A DNA stretch of 64,000 nt, taken from positions 248,001-312,000 of the forward strand of contig DLHG01000013.1 in assembly GCA_002483105.1 (NCBI GenBank), written 5' to 3'. Shown here one piece after another: positions 50,042 through 59,833 of this stretch. Positions within the stretch are counted from its first letter, which is position 1. The number at the start of each line of letters is the position of its first letter. The position numbers and the translations under genes are program-made. The notes under the pieces are model-generated. The model was not told the origin of the DNA. It did no database searches and saw only the letters and a list, made by a program, of their open reading frames with translations. Source of the DNA: Bacteroidetes bacterium UBA7674 (lineage in GTDB: Bacteria; Bacteroidota; Bacteroidia; Chitinophagales; Chitinophagaceae).

Positions 50042-52369
50042 ATGTTTCGGATAAGTCTGTACACGGCATTGCTGTTGTGCATTAATATATATACTGCGAC
50101 TGCGCAGCAATGCAACTATGTAGTGAAAGTCTCTGTAGTGGAGAAGCACAACTTTGCGCCCGTCTATCCCGCCCTTGTCTATATCGAAGAGCTGAAGCAA
50201 GCCTACGAAACGGATGAGCAGGGTATTGTAAAAATAGACACGGTCTGCGCAGGTGCTTATACTATCCATATCGAGACCGCAGGTCACGAACATGCGATAG
50301 AGCACGTGACCATTGCCGGAAGCACCAACCTTAAATTCAAGGTCTCGCTGCTGGAGCACCACCTGGAAGAGGTACACGTCACCGAAGAGCGCAACAAGAC
50401 TATCCAGCAAAGCAAAGAGTCGCTGGAGAAGGATAAGCTGAATGCTGCTTCGGGCAAATCACTGGGTAGTATGCTCCAGGCTATAAATGGTGTTTCTACT
50501 TTGGGCAATGGCGCTACTATCACCAAGCCAGTGATACATGGCCTCCACAGCAACCGCATCCTGATGCTGAACAATGGCATCCGCCAGGAAGACCAGCAAT
50601 GGGGCGGAGAACATGCACCGAATATTGATCCTTTCCTTGCCAGCAAGATAACGGTGATAAAGGGCGCAGCCGGCGTGCGCTACGGTACAGACGCCATAGG
50701 TGGAGTAGTATTGGTAGAACCTCCTGCGCTGAGAAACGCGCCGGGTTGGGATGGAGAGTTGAACCTCGCGGCATTCAGTAATAACAGGATGGGCGTAGGC
50801 TCGGGGATGGTACAACATGCCTTCAAAAAAGTACCCGGACTGGCGTTTCGCCTGCAGGGAACTTTCAAGCAAGGCGGTAATTATCGCATTCCGGGCTATT
50901 GGGTGGCGAACACAGGTGTAAAGGAAACCAACTATTCCGCAACACTGGGTTACCGAAGAGCGCACTACGGTGCTGAGCTGTTCTTTAGTTCTTTTGATAC
51001 CGACCTCGGATTGTATCGCGGTTCGCATACAGGAAACCAGAAGGACCTGCTCAATGCCATCAACAGTGATGTTCCCTTGATACCCGCAGAGTTCACTTAC
51101 GATATCGCCCGTCCGCGCCAGCATGTGGAACATAAGCTGGCAAAGGCGCGTCTCTATGCCGATACCCGTGTGGGCATGTTCAACCTGGTATATGCTTACC
51201 AGAAGAACTATAGGCAGGAGTACGATGTAGTGCGGGTAGATAAAGGAAACGCCCAGCTGAACCTCACGCTCAATACCCAAACGCTGAACCTGAATCTCGA
51301 CCACAAGAAGATAGGCAAGTTTGAAGGGCAGGCAGGTATAGATGGTATCTCCCAACAAAACTACCTCGGTAATGGCGACAGGATATTCATTCCTAATTTC
51401 CGCTCGCTGGGTGGTGGAGCATACTTAATAGAAAGATACAAGGCAAAGGATTACTCCATAGAAGGCGGCCTGCGTTACGATCATCGCTACTACGATGTGT
51501 ACAATCCCGAAGGCAACAACCAGCAGGTGGTGAATTATAAGTACAACTTCAGCAGCCTCTCGGGCACGCTGGGCTTTAAGCAGCAGCTGACTGACAACTG
51601 GGATTGGTCGCTCACACTAAGCCGTGCATGGCGCGCGCCACAGGCCAGCGAGATGTTCAGTGCGGGCCTGCACCAGGGTGCGGCGCGCATCGAGTTGGGC
51701 AACAAGACGCTCGCCCCCGAAACATCCTGGAGCCTGAATGCGGAAACTAAATACACGGCAAAAAAATGGGCGGCAGAGCTGTCGGTGTACAGCCAGTACA
51801 TCAACAACTATATATACCTGCAACCCGGAACGGATATACTCACAATACGCGGATACTTCAAACGATTCAATTATACGCAGACGGATGCATTGCTCTCGGG
51901 CACAGATGCAACGTTGACGTATCAATGGAACAACAACCTGCAAAGCACCGCCAAGGCATCGCTGCTCTATGCACGCGACCTGACGAACAATGACTGGCTG
52001 ATACTGATGACGCCTAACAGGTTCTCGCTGGGTACTAAATACACCCATAGTATCAGCAAGACGCTGACAGATTGCTTCATCGGCATAGATGCCCGCTATG
52101 TAACAGAGCAGAAACGCATCCCCCGCAATTTTGACTCGATAGACTATCCGCGCCCTCCGGCGGAGTATTTCCTTTTAGACGCCTCAATAGGCACAACTAT
52201 TCATTTAAACAAACAGCCGGTACACATCAGCCTCTCGGTGGATAATATGCTGAACGCTAAATACAGGGACTACCTGGATGCGTTCCGCTATTTTATAGAC
52301 CAGCCGGGCACTAATGTCGTACTGCGTCTGAACATTCCTTTTCAAATTCAAAAAACTGAAACAAAATGA
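50042..52369 (+). CDS. TonB-dependent outer-membrane receptor, putative metal transporter
   Basis: 775 residues. Signal peptide 'SLYTALLLCINIYTATA', then a carboxypeptidase-regulatory-like domain at about 25-95 ('KHNFAPVYPALVYIEELKQA'). The plug domain (about 105-225) carries 'ATITKPVIHGLHSNRILMLN' and 'TVIKGAAGVRYGTDAIGGVV', and a 22-strand barrel follows. The C-terminus ends 'VVLRLNIPFQIQKTETK'. Plug and size match heavy-metal or zinc receptors (ZnuD-like). Context with the His-rich protein supports a metal substrate; which metal is unknown. Confidence 0.93.
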   Translation: MFRISLYTALLLCINIYTATAQQCNYVVKVSVVEKHNFAPVYPALVYIEELKQAYETDEQGIVKIDTVCAGAYTIHIETAGHEHAIEHVTIAGSTNLKFKVSLLEHHLEEVHVTEERNKTIQQSKESLEKDKLNAASGKSLGSMLQAINGVSTLGNGATITKPVIHGLHSNRILMLNNGIRQEDQQWGGEHAPNIDPFLASKITVIKGAAGVRYGTDAIGGVVLVEPPALRNAPGWDGELNLAAFSNNRMGVGSGMVQHAFKKVPGLAFRLQGTFKQGGNYRIPGYWVANTGVKETNYSATLGYRRAHYGAELFFSSFDTDLGLYRGSHTGNQKDLLNAINSDVPLIPAEFTYDIARPRQHVEHKLAKARLYADTRVGMFNLVYAYQKNYRQEYDVVRVDKGNAQLNLTLNTQTLNLNLDHKKIGKFEGQAGIDGISQQNYLGNGDRIFIPNFRSLGGGAYLIERYKAKDYSIEGGLRYDHRYYDVYNPEGNNQQVVNYKYNFSSLSGTLGFKQQLTDNWDWSLTLSRAWRAPQASEMFSAGLHQGAARIELGNKTLAPETSWSLNAETKYTAKKWAAELSVYSQYINNYIYLQPGTDILTIRGYFKRFNYTQTDALLSGTDATLTYQWNNNLQSTAKASLLYARDLTNNDWLILMTPNRFSLGTKYTHSISKTLTDCFIGIDARYVTEQKRIPRNFDSIDYPRPPAEYFLLDASIGTTIHLNKQPVHISLSVDNMLNAKYRDYLDAFRYFIDQPGTNVVLRLNIPFQIQKTETK

Positions 52370-52938
52370 AAAAAGTAATTTATTCGATATTCGCGATAGC
52401 GGCATTGGCCATTTCATTCGCCTCTTGTGAGAAAGATCCGGTAACAGAGCCTGACGTGACAGAGGAAGAGCTGATCACTACCGTGAGATTAATTGTGACC
52501 GACAGCAATAATGTGGAGCATCCCTTCGTTTATAAGATAGAGAATGGATTTGGCAGCGCCACGCAGGGAACAGTAACGATAGACACGGTGAAGTTAATGT
52601 TAGGCAAAATGTTCACTTACAGGATAGAGGTGTTGAATGAGTCGGTAAGCCCTGCTGAGGATATTACCGCGGAAGTGCTGAGTGAAAAGGATGCCCATTT
52701 GTTCTTCCTGGCGTCAAGCCCTTCATCGGGTGCGGGCTCAATTACAATGAGTAATGGCAGCAAAGACAACCAGAACCTGCCATTCAACCAGACCGGCACG
52801 ATGTCTTCAGGACTTGCCGGTAGCGGAACGTTGACCATAACACTATTGCACGAGCCGACGGATAAGAACGGCAACAGCACAGCGGCCACCGGTGGAGAAA
52901 CAGATGCCGAAGCCGTGTTCCCGGTTTTGATACAATAA
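52366..52938 (+). CDS. Putative lipoprotein partner of the TonB receptor
   Basis: 190 residues. The lipoprotein signal ends 'AISFASCEKDP' (Cys about 21). The mature part is beta-rich and Thr/Ser-rich ('SSPSSGAGSITMSNGS', 'GSGTLTITLLHEPTDKNG'), acidic near the start. The ATG overlaps the receptor stop (ATGA), so it is translationally coupled and probably cooperates in substrate capture at the cell surface. The domain is not named, but pairs like this recur in Bacteroidota, as I recall. Confidence 0.82.
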   Translation: MKKVIYSIFAIAALAISFASCEKDPVTEPDVTEEELITTVRLIVTDSNNVEHPFVYKIENGFGSATQGTVTIDTVKLMLGKMFTYRIEVLNESVSPAEDITAEVLSEKDAHLFFLASSPSSGAGSITMSNGSKDNQNLPFNQTGTMSSGLAGSGTLTITLLHEPTDKNGNSTAATGGETDAEAVFPVLIQ

Positions 52939-52973
52939 CACAAGATGTATTTTTATAGATAAGCAATGATTCC

Positions 52974-53003
52974 AGCCACTCTTTTCTAAGAGTGGCTTTT
53001 TGT
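52974..53003 (+). terminator. Terminator of the receptor operon
   Basis: A 9-bp stem AGCCACTCT/AGAGTGGCT, loop CTTTTCTA, then TTTT. Confidence 0.75.
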
Positions 53004-53020
53004 TGATGAAAAAAAGTCCG

Positions 53021-53100
53021 TCATTTCTCACTACGCGAAGCGTAGTGAGAAATCCCTTGAGGAGTAGAGACGAAGCTGAATAGAGAATAGTCCATCCTCA
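53021..53100. repeat. TCATTTCTCACTACGC-type dispersed repeat
   Basis: Includes a perfect 14-bp palindrome ATTTCTCACTACGC-GAA-GCGTAGTGAGAAAT (53025-53055). A diverged relative is at 16045-16135. Confidence 0.65.
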
Positions 53101-53142
53101 ACATGACAGGAACATACCCTGAAAAGCCTTAATTTTATACTA

Positions 53143-55368
53143 ATGAAGTTCCCGCTATCACTGATACTCATCTTGCTCTGTCTCACGGCTTCAGCCCAGT
53201 TTGAAGGGCAGACATACATGTCAACTACTAACGCAAAGGTTTTTAAAAACGGCATAGAGCGTACGCTTGCCTGGAGTGGGGGATTCAATAACCCCCAGAT
53301 GCAAATGGCAGACCTCAACAATGATGGCCTGCAAGACCTGGTGATATATGAGCGGTACAACAAACAAGTGAAGACTTTTGTAAACATAGGCACAGCCGGC
53401 AACCCCGACTATAGGTATGAGCCCTGGTATGTTTTGACTTTCCCGGCGGCATCAGAATACCTTATACTAGCCGACTATAATAATGACGGTATAGAAGATC
53501 TTTTTGAGCGAGGCATAACAGGCTTCCAGGTGCATCGTGGGTATTATGATAATAACAACAGACTGGCCTTTACATTCTACAAAGGATTGTTTTACAACAA
53601 CGATAGCCAGAGTTCAGGCTGGGTGAATGCCTATGCCGACCCTGCCGACATACCTGCTATATATGATATAGATGGTGATGGTGACCTCGACTTCGTTGGT
53701 TTTTATGCGGGAGGTTCCCGCCTGTATTATTACCGGAACATGAGGGTGGAGGATGGCCTGCCCGCCGATAGCATCAGGATAAAGCTGAGGGACAGATGCT
53801 GGGGTAAAGCTTTCCAGGGCGTGTACCGGACTTATGACCTGGATAATTCTTGCAGTAACGCGGGACTTGCAAAGCAGACGGGTAGTACCCGGCATACAGG
53901 CAATACGCTCTGTGCTGTTGATATAGACGGTGATGGAGATGCTGATCTGCTCAACGGAAACCTGTCATTCAATGATATACAGTTATTAGTGAATGGCAAG
54001 GCGCAAAGCACCAATGGTATTGATAGCTTTATTGCACAGGACACTTTGTGGCAATTTTATAATAACCCTACATGGCCCTCTGCGTTTAACCTCGATATAG
54101 ATGATGACGGTGACAAGGATATCCTTATCTCCCCACATGCTGATGGTTTCTCTGATAATTATAAGACCATCGCCTTGTACCGGAATACAGGTACGGTGAA
54201 TGCTCCCATATTTACTTTCCAGTCCGACACTTTTTTGGTTGACAAGACTATTGATGTCGGCACGGCATCGCGCCCTTTGTTCTATGATTATGACAAAGAC
54301 GGCAAGCCCGATCTCTTCGTAGGTTCAGATGGTTATTTCCAGAATGGCGTATTGCGCAGCCGCATTTCGTATTATCGTAACACCTCTACTGTTGGAAACC
54401 CTTCTTTTGATTTTCAGACTGATGACTTTGCGAATTTCAGCAGCCTCACTTTGCGAGGTTCTTCTCCCGCTATTGGTGACCTTGATGGTGATGGTAAGGA
54501 TGACCTTGTGCTGGGGCAGACCAATGGACAACTTACCATGTACACTAATACCGCAGCCACAAATACTGTACAACCCATTTGGGCTAACCCCGTAGTAGGC
54601 ATCCAGGATAAAGATGGTTTTCTTATAGATGTAGGTCAGTCGGCAGCACCTGTTATTTATGATATAGACCAGGACGGCAGGCCCGACCTCCTTATTGGTA
54701 ACCTGACAGGCTACCTCGTGTATTACCGAAACGTCACCACTACACCGGGAGTACTCCAACTGGAATTTGTCAACAACCAGCTAGGCGGTGTTAAAGCCGA
54801 CCCGCAGGTTTCCTTTATCGGGTATTGCACACCATACATCGGTGTGATGGATAACACGGGTATAGAGTATATAATGACCGGTAGTGAGTCTGGCCGTATC
54901 TATCGCTTCACGGGTTTTCAAACCGGGGACACCGCCGCACAGTACCCGATGATAGACTCCTCTTACTCATGGATATCAAATGTAGGGGTTCGGACAGCTC
55001 CCGCCATAGCCGACATAGACGGCGATGGTATGTATGATATGGCCATCGGGAACGAGTTTGGCGGATTGTTCCTGTACTACCAATGGGTAAATGCCTCGGT
55101 GGATGATACACGGGCAAATGCGATAGTTGATCTGAACGTTTACCCCAATCCAGCTAGTAATTATATAGACATCAGTTGGAATACCCTCGTAAAAGGAGAG
55201 GTGACAATTACCCTGCTCAATACGGTAGGGCAGAAGATACACGCTACACAGGTATCCGGACGTAATAATACGAGGATGGATATTAAGGACTTACCTGCGG
55301 GTATTTATTTCTGCACCGTGTCTTCGGGATCACTGCGTTCTTCCCGAACTATATCAGTTATCAGGTAA
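53143..55368 (+). CDS. Exported FG-GAP/VCBS repeat protein with T9SS sorting domain
   Basis: 741 residues. Signal peptide 'FPLSLILILLCLTASA', then FG-GAP-type calcium-binding loops with 'DLNNDGLQDL', 'DYNNDGIEDL', 'DIDGDGDLDF', 'DYDKDGKPDL' and 'DIDGDGMYDM', typical of a seven-bladed integrin-alpha-like propeller. The last 80 residues form a T9SS type A sorting domain ('LNVYPNPASNYIDIS', 'LPAGIYFCTV'). Expected to be an exported, Ca2+-stabilised surface protein; ligand unknown. Confidence 0.93.
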   Translation: MKFPLSLILILLCLTASAQFEGQTYMSTTNAKVFKNGIERTLAWSGGFNNPQMQMADLNNDGLQDLVIYERYNKQVKTFVNIGTAGNPDYRYEPWYVLTFPAASEYLILADYNNDGIEDLFERGITGFQVHRGYYDNNNRLAFTFYKGLFYNNDSQSSGWVNAYADPADIPAIYDIDGDGDLDFVGFYAGGSRLYYYRNMRVEDGLPADSIRIKLRDRCWGKAFQGVYRTYDLDNSCSNAGLAKQTGSTRHTGNTLCAVDIDGDGDADLLNGNLSFNDIQLLVNGKAQSTNGIDSFIAQDTLWQFYNNPTWPSAFNLDIDDDGDKDILISPHADGFSDNYKTIALYRNTGTVNAPIFTFQSDTFLVDKTIDVGTASRPLFYDYDKDGKPDLFVGSDGYFQNGVLRSRISYYRNTSTVGNPSFDFQTDDFANFSSLTLRGSSPAIGDLDGDGKDDLVLGQTNGQLTMYTNTAATNTVQPIWANPVVGIQDKDGFLIDVGQSAAPVIYDIDQDGRPDLLIGNLTGYLVYYRNVTTTPGVLQLEFVNNQLGGVKADPQVSFIGYCTPYIGVMDNTGIEYIMTGSESGRIYRFTGFQTGDTAAQYPMIDSSYSWISNVGVRTAPAIADIDGDGMYDMAIGNEFGGLFLYYQWVNASVDDTRANAIVDLNVYPNPASNYIDISWNTLVKGEVTITLLNTVGQKIHATQVSGRNNTRMDIKDLPAGIYFCTVSSGSLRSSRTISVIR

Positions 55369-55420
55369 TAAGCTTTTAGTTTAAGCACGGTTCTGTTATC
55401 TTAGTGACAGAAGTCACCTT

Positions 55421-57256
55421 ATGTTAACGATCACTGAAGCTCCCGAGCAGCAATTCAACATATTCAAGTTTATTCCTGTGCGCCTTGCCCCATGGCTTTT
55501 GGCCATTGTTGCCTGCCTGATATACTGCAATACGCTGCCCAACCAATATGCCCTGGATGATGACCTTGTTTTCAAAAACAACAAGTATGTACAGCAGGGA
55601 TTCAAAGGGCTACCTAAAATAATGACCTCCGATATTTTTGCCAGCTACTTTGAGGACTACCAGGTAGAGGAGATGCTCTCGGGTGGCAGGTACAGGCCGC
55701 TATCCCAGGCCACGTTTGCAGTCGAGCACCAGTTTTTTGGTGCCAACCCCATGGTAGGACATGGTATCAATATGGTGTTGTATGGCTTGCTGGTGTTTGT
55801 GTTGTTCACGGTGCTGCTGCGTTCTTTCCGTTTAAGCCCCGATGTTGTTTTTATTACCACATTGCTATTTGCACTTCACCCCATACATACCGAGGTGGTC
55901 GCCAATATCAAAAGCCGCGATGAGATATTATCTCTTTTGTTTATTCTATTGTCGTTCAGGGGATTCTTTAAATATGTAGATACGGGTAAGGGTTTGCAGT
56001 TGCTGTTGGCGGGTGTTGTCACTTTTCTTGCGTTCCTTTCTAAGGAATACGCTTATGCGCTGGTGGTATTACTGCCTTTGGCTATTGTAACTTTTCGCCC
56101 ATCAGGCAGGATAGGGAAGATGGTTCCCACTATGTTTATGCTATTGGCTGTTACTATGGTCTATACCATGATACGGGTTTCTATCGTGGGAGCCAACATA
56201 CTTCAGCAGGATGATATATTGAACAACCCTTATCTCCATGCCTCATCCGACGAAGCCTTGGCCACCAAGATATTCGTATTAGGCAAATACCTTTTGCTCC
56301 TCTTGTTCCCGCACCCGCTTTCGGCAGATTACTCCTATCCGCATTTCCCATTCCTCACCTTCAGCAGCCCTATGGTATTACTCTCGTTGTTGATATATGC
56401 AGGCATTATGGTTTTGGGTGTGTACTATGCCTGGAAGAGGCACGTCCTGGGTTTTGCGATACTTACCTTTTTATTGTTCACGTTCCCCGTGTCCAACTTA
56501 TTAATAGATATAGGTGCAACCATGGGAGAACGCCTGATGTTCCATCCGTCATTAGGTTTCTGCCTGGCCATATCATATTTATTGGTGAAGCTTGCTCAGC
56601 GGTATTCATTGAATAAGGCCGTGTTGATACTCCCTCTATTATTAATTACAGTTGCAGCTGTGGCAAAGACCATGGATCGCAACCGTGCCTGGTATGATAC
56701 GGATACGCTTTTCCTTACAGATGTGAAGACGGTACCCAAGGCGGTAATAGCCAACAGCAATGCCGGTGACGCCATTCTGAAAAAAGCGTGGATAGAAAAA
56801 GACTCCGTAAAGAAGCAGGCTATGCTGATAGAAGCAAGGGGATATATAGATAATGCCCTTGCACCATATCCTGAGTTTGTGAATGCATTGGTTAACCTTG
56901 GTACGGTTCAATACCTGCAAGGCAAGAAAGATAGTGCCCTTACAACATGGTTACTCGGGAAGAAGTACCTGCCGCAATCACCACACTTTGTAAAGTATGC
57001 CGAGTATTTCTACAATCTGGGTATGACGACCGCTACTGCAGATATCAACCTTGCCATACAATATCTGTATATGGCTGCCCAGCTAGATGGGCGTTCGGAA
57101 TACTGGTCAAACCTGGGAGGGGCATATTTTACCATCAAGCAATATGATACAGCCCTGGCTTGCTGGGAAACTGCTTTGAAAATTAACCCCAACGATCCGG
57201 AGGCTAAAAAGGGAAAGGCGGCTTTGACCTATACAACACCACCGGCTCAAAAATAG
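55421..57256 (+). CDS. TMTC-like polytopic glycosyltransferase with C-terminal TPR repeats
   Basis: 611 residues. Ten or more hydrophobic segments extend to about residue 410, with a luminal-type motif near 40-65 ('LPNQYALDDDLVF', 'KNNKYVQQGFKGL'). It resembles DUF1736/TMTC O-mannosyltransferase-like proteins (GT-C fold). The last 180 residues contain two or three TPR-like units ('ALVNLGTVQYLQGKKDSALT', 'SNLGGAYFTIKQYDTALACW'). Likely role: glycan transfer at the inner membrane. The donor and acceptor are unknown. Confidence 0.8.
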   Translation: MLTITEAPEQQFNIFKFIPVRLAPWLLAIVACLIYCNTLPNQYALDDDLVFKNNKYVQQGFKGLPKIMTSDIFASYFEDYQVEEMLSGGRYRPLSQATFAVEHQFFGANPMVGHGINMVLYGLLVFVLFTVLLRSFRLSPDVVFITTLLFALHPIHTEVVANIKSRDEILSLLFILLSFRGFFKYVDTGKGLQLLLAGVVTFLAFLSKEYAYALVVLLPLAIVTFRPSGRIGKMVPTMFMLLAVTMVYTMIRVSIVGANILQQDDILNNPYLHASSDEALATKIFVLGKYLLLLLFPHPLSADYSYPHFPFLTFSSPMVLLSLLIYAGIMVLGVYYAWKRHVLGFAILTFLLFTFPVSNLLIDIGATMGERLMFHPSLGFCLAISYLLVKLAQRYSLNKAVLILPLLLITVAAVAKTMDRNRAWYDTDTLFLTDVKTVPKAVIANSNAGDAILKKAWIEKDSVKKQAMLIEARGYIDNALAPYPEFVNALVNLGTVQYLQGKKDSALTTWLLGKKYLPQSPHFVKYAEYFYNLGMTTATADINLAIQYLYMAAQLDGRSEYWSNLGGAYFTIKQYDTALACWETALKINPNDPEAKKGKAALTYTTPPAQK

Positions 57257-57280
57257 GTGATCGGGAAGGCAGAAAACCTA

Positions 57281-57303
57281 TTCCCCTTTCACGGGGGGAG
57301 GGG
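57281..57303. repeat. C-run/G-run hairpin repeat, copy 5
   Basis: TTCCCCTTTCACGGGGGGAGGGG between two convergent genes; may act as a terminator. Confidence 0.5.
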
Positions 57304-57305
57304 TA

Positions 57306-58403
57306 TTATATCGTATTATTCTCAGTTATCGTCTGCTCCACATATGCCTCAATTTTATTATTGAACTCCTGCTCCTTGCCAAAGAGGATGGACATAGATA
57401 TAGGAATTACTACCACGGGTATATTCCATGCTTGTATTTTCTCCAGGTGCAGGTGAAGGCGGGCGGCATCCTTTTCGGTAGTAGCTATCACTTTGTTACC
57501 CACCTGCCAGTTGTCATATGCCGATTTTATCTCTTCCAGATCCTGGCTACCGAAGTAATGATGGTCGGGGTAGCTAAGGTTATGCACGTCAGTTGCTATG
57601 CCTTTCAGGTGTTCAGTCAAAGGTTCAGGGCGGGCGATGCCTGTCACTAATACGATATTCGTACCAGCCAGATCTACTGGTGTATTAGTGAAGAAGTTGT
57701 AGGGTTTTTCATACAGTATTGAGCTAAAGTAAATATTTTGATATTCTTTCTTATTTATCTGTAATTCAATGTTTTGTGCTTCTTGAAGTGATAGTTGAGG
57801 TGGACATTTGGAGATGATGATGAAGTCGGCCCTTTTGTAGGAAGAGCGGCCTTCCCTAAGGGTGCCAAACGGGAGTACATAGTCCTTATAGAAGGGTTTG
57901 GTGTAATCGGTGATCAGTATGTTCCTGCCTGCTTTTACTGAACGGTGCTGGTAGGCGTCGTCCAATAGTATCACGTCTATATCGGGCCGCTTTGCCAGCA
58001 ATTGGGGTATGCCGGTAATGCGTTCTTCTGCCACGCTCACTATTGCCTCGGGGAACTTCAGGTGGTATTGCATGGGCTCATCACCTATCCTTAGGGCATT
58101 GGTTTGGGCGTCTGCCATCAGGAAGCCCTGGGTGCTCCTCTTGTATCCCCTGCTCATGGTGGCTACCCTGTAGCGGTCCTGCAGCAGCTTTATGAGGTAC
58201 TCTACGTGGGGGGTCTTGCCTGTTCCGCCCGTGGAAAGGTTGCCGATGGCGATCACCGGCGGGGCGAACTTTATAAACGATGACATCCCTGTGTCGTACA
58301 TCCTGTTGCGCACCCATACTATGGCTCCGTATATAAGTGCCAAGGGGTACAGGAGTAATTTCAGTACGGAAAATATGCGGTAAAAAAGACTATTGTTTTG
58401 CAT
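57306..58403 (-). CDS. lpxK: Tetraacyldisaccharide 4'-kinase
   Basis: 365 residues. The LpxK P-loop is 'GNLSTGGTGKTPHVEYLIKL' (about 53-72), with an N-terminal membrane-associated helix before it. 'LLDDAYQHRSVKAGRNILIT' and 'LPFGTLREGRSSYKRADFII' are conserved. It phosphorylates the lipid A precursor disaccharide at the inner membrane. Monocistronic here. Confidence 0.93.
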   Translation of the reverse strand: MQNNSLFYRIFSVLKLLLYPLALIYGAIVWVRNRMYDTGMSSFIKFAPPVIAIGNLSTGGTGKTPHVEYLIKLLQDRYRVATMSRGYKRSTQGFLMADAQTNALRIGDEPMQYHLKFPEAIVSVAEERITGIPQLLAKRPDIDVILLDDAYQHRSVKAGRNILITDYTKPFYKDYVLPFGTLREGRSSYKRADFIIISKCPPQLSLQEAQNIELQINKKEYQNIYFSSILYEKPYNFFTNTPVDLAGTNIVLVTGIARPEPLTEHLKGIATDVHNLSYPDHHYFGSQDLEEIKSAYDNWQVGNKVIATTEKDAARLHLHLEKIQAWNIPVVVIPISMSILFGKEQEFNNKIEAYVEQTITENNTI

Positions 58404-58741
58404 GTGGTCGCCATTGGCGAATTTATTTCTATTAATTCAATTTACTGATTTTCAATTAATTGAATTGATTTACTGAATGTTATTGTTTAGTATTTTACTT
58501 AGATTCCTTTGTGAAATCGGCATTCTATTTGCTTTGTACTTCCCTGCTGCAAATATCAAACGCAATATCAGTTCCGGTAGTCCATCATTACTGTAAATGT
58601 ATGAAATATGATCAGGGTGATGAAAGTGGGGGATGGATATTTCGATCATCTTTCTGAAATTGCGTATCAGTAAATGATATGGGTATTTGTAACTTTTTTT
58701 GAATTCAAACGATTAACAACTATCTAAATCAATTTTACAAC
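58404..58741. other. 338-base gap with a palindrome
   Basis: AT-rich; includes the perfect palindrome TTCAATTAATTGAA at 58451-58464 flanked by near-copies of TTTACTGA. No gene or clear promoter seen. Confidence 0.55.
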
Positions 58742-59758
58742 ATGAAGAAAACGTACAAATTACTGGCATTCCTTATCCTGCCTTTATCGGCAGCAGCACA
58801 ACCAACATTAACCACTCCGGAGTTCTACAATACTGCCGGAACAGTTGTAAAAAGAATCATTTGTGATCCTATTGCTCCCGGTCCTTCCGGAGCTAACCAG
58901 ATCTGGGACTTCTCCGGACTTTCTGAAACCGGCGATACATTAACACAGATCGTGGGGCAACCGGTACCTGGAAATCCGTTCCCTTCGGCCAATGTTTCGC
59001 TCTACAATCCGACCGATTCTATTTACACGCACTATGAGCAAACCACTACCGAAACGTTACAATGGGGTGCCGTTGACTCTACAAGCGATCCGGCCAATGT
59101 AATATATACTGACCCAATGCTGATGATGCGCAGGCCCCTTACCTATGGTGATACCGCAACGGATAGCTTTGCCTATTATTCTGACTTTGGTGGTATCATG
59201 CTGAATGCGGAAGGCGGACTTTCTGTAGAAGCCGATGCTTATGGTACGTTATACCTGCCATATGACACATTTACCAATACCGTAAGGCTAAGGATACATC
59301 ACCAGGAGCAGGACTCAATAGATGGTATCGGCAACCTGATCTTTGATATTGTGTTCTATGTTTGGTACAGCAACGACCATTCTTCGGCCCTGTTCCGGGT
59401 AGACTCCCTGACGGTATCGGGATTGGCTAATGACACATTTGTAGATGTTCAGTACTTGTTGACGGAAGGTGTAGTTACCGGGATTAAGAATGTAGCGTCA
59501 GCTAAAAAGATAGATTGTGCAGTTCACCTGGATAACAACGCCCTGCTGTTGACCGGTAACCTGGAAAATGGAAAGCAATACGAAGTGGCCCTGTTCGGTA
59601 TCAACGGGCAGCAGGTGTATAAGTCAGGCTTTGTAGCCTCGGGTTCTGAGCAAAGATTTGCTATTGACAATGATTTAAGCAGCGGGACCTATATCCTTAC
59701 TATCAGGCAGAAGGGTAATATCGGTTCGTTCAGCACTATAAAGGTGGTGAAGCAATAG
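58742..59758 (+). CDS. Exported protein with degenerate T9SS sorting domain
   Basis: 338 residues. Signal peptide 'YKLLAFLILPLSAAA'; beta-rich body ('YGDTATDSFAYYSDFGGIML', 'DSIDGIGNLIFDIVFYVWYS'); the C-terminal 75 residues look like a T9SS domain ('LENGKQYEVALFGINGQQVY', 'SSGTYILTI', ending 'IKVVKQ') but lack the usual YPNP motif. It is a probable surface or secreted protein of unknown role. Confidence 0.82.
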   Translation: MKKTYKLLAFLILPLSAAAQPTLTTPEFYNTAGTVVKRIICDPIAPGPSGANQIWDFSGLSETGDTLTQIVGQPVPGNPFPSANVSLYNPTDSIYTHYEQTTTETLQWGAVDSTSDPANVIYTDPMLMMRRPLTYGDTATDSFAYYSDFGGIMLNAEGGLSVEADAYGTLYLPYDTFTNTVRLRIHHQEQDSIDGIGNLIFDIVFYVWYSNDHSSALFRVDSLTVSGLANDTFVDVQYLLTEGVVTGIKNVASAKKIDCAVHLDNNALLLTGNLENGKQYEVALFGINGQQVYKSGFVASGSEQRFAIDNDLSSGTYILTIRQKGNIGSFSTIKVVKQ

Positions 59759-59780
59759 AATATTAATTACCGTTAAATAT

Positions 59781-59820
59781 GCAGAAAGTTACAGGCACAC
59801 CCTGTAACTTTCTGCTTTTA
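59781..59820 (+). terminator. Strong Rho-independent terminator
   Basis: A perfect 15-bp stem GCAGAAAGTTACAGG/CCTGTAACTTTCTGC with loop CACAC and TTTTAT after it. Confidence 0.92.
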
Positions 59821-59833
59821 TATAACAGATACT

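Noticed and set aside
50459..51358. 299-codon minus-strand frame inside the TonB receptor gene
   Set aside because: No domain features, fully inside a clear coding region on the other strand.
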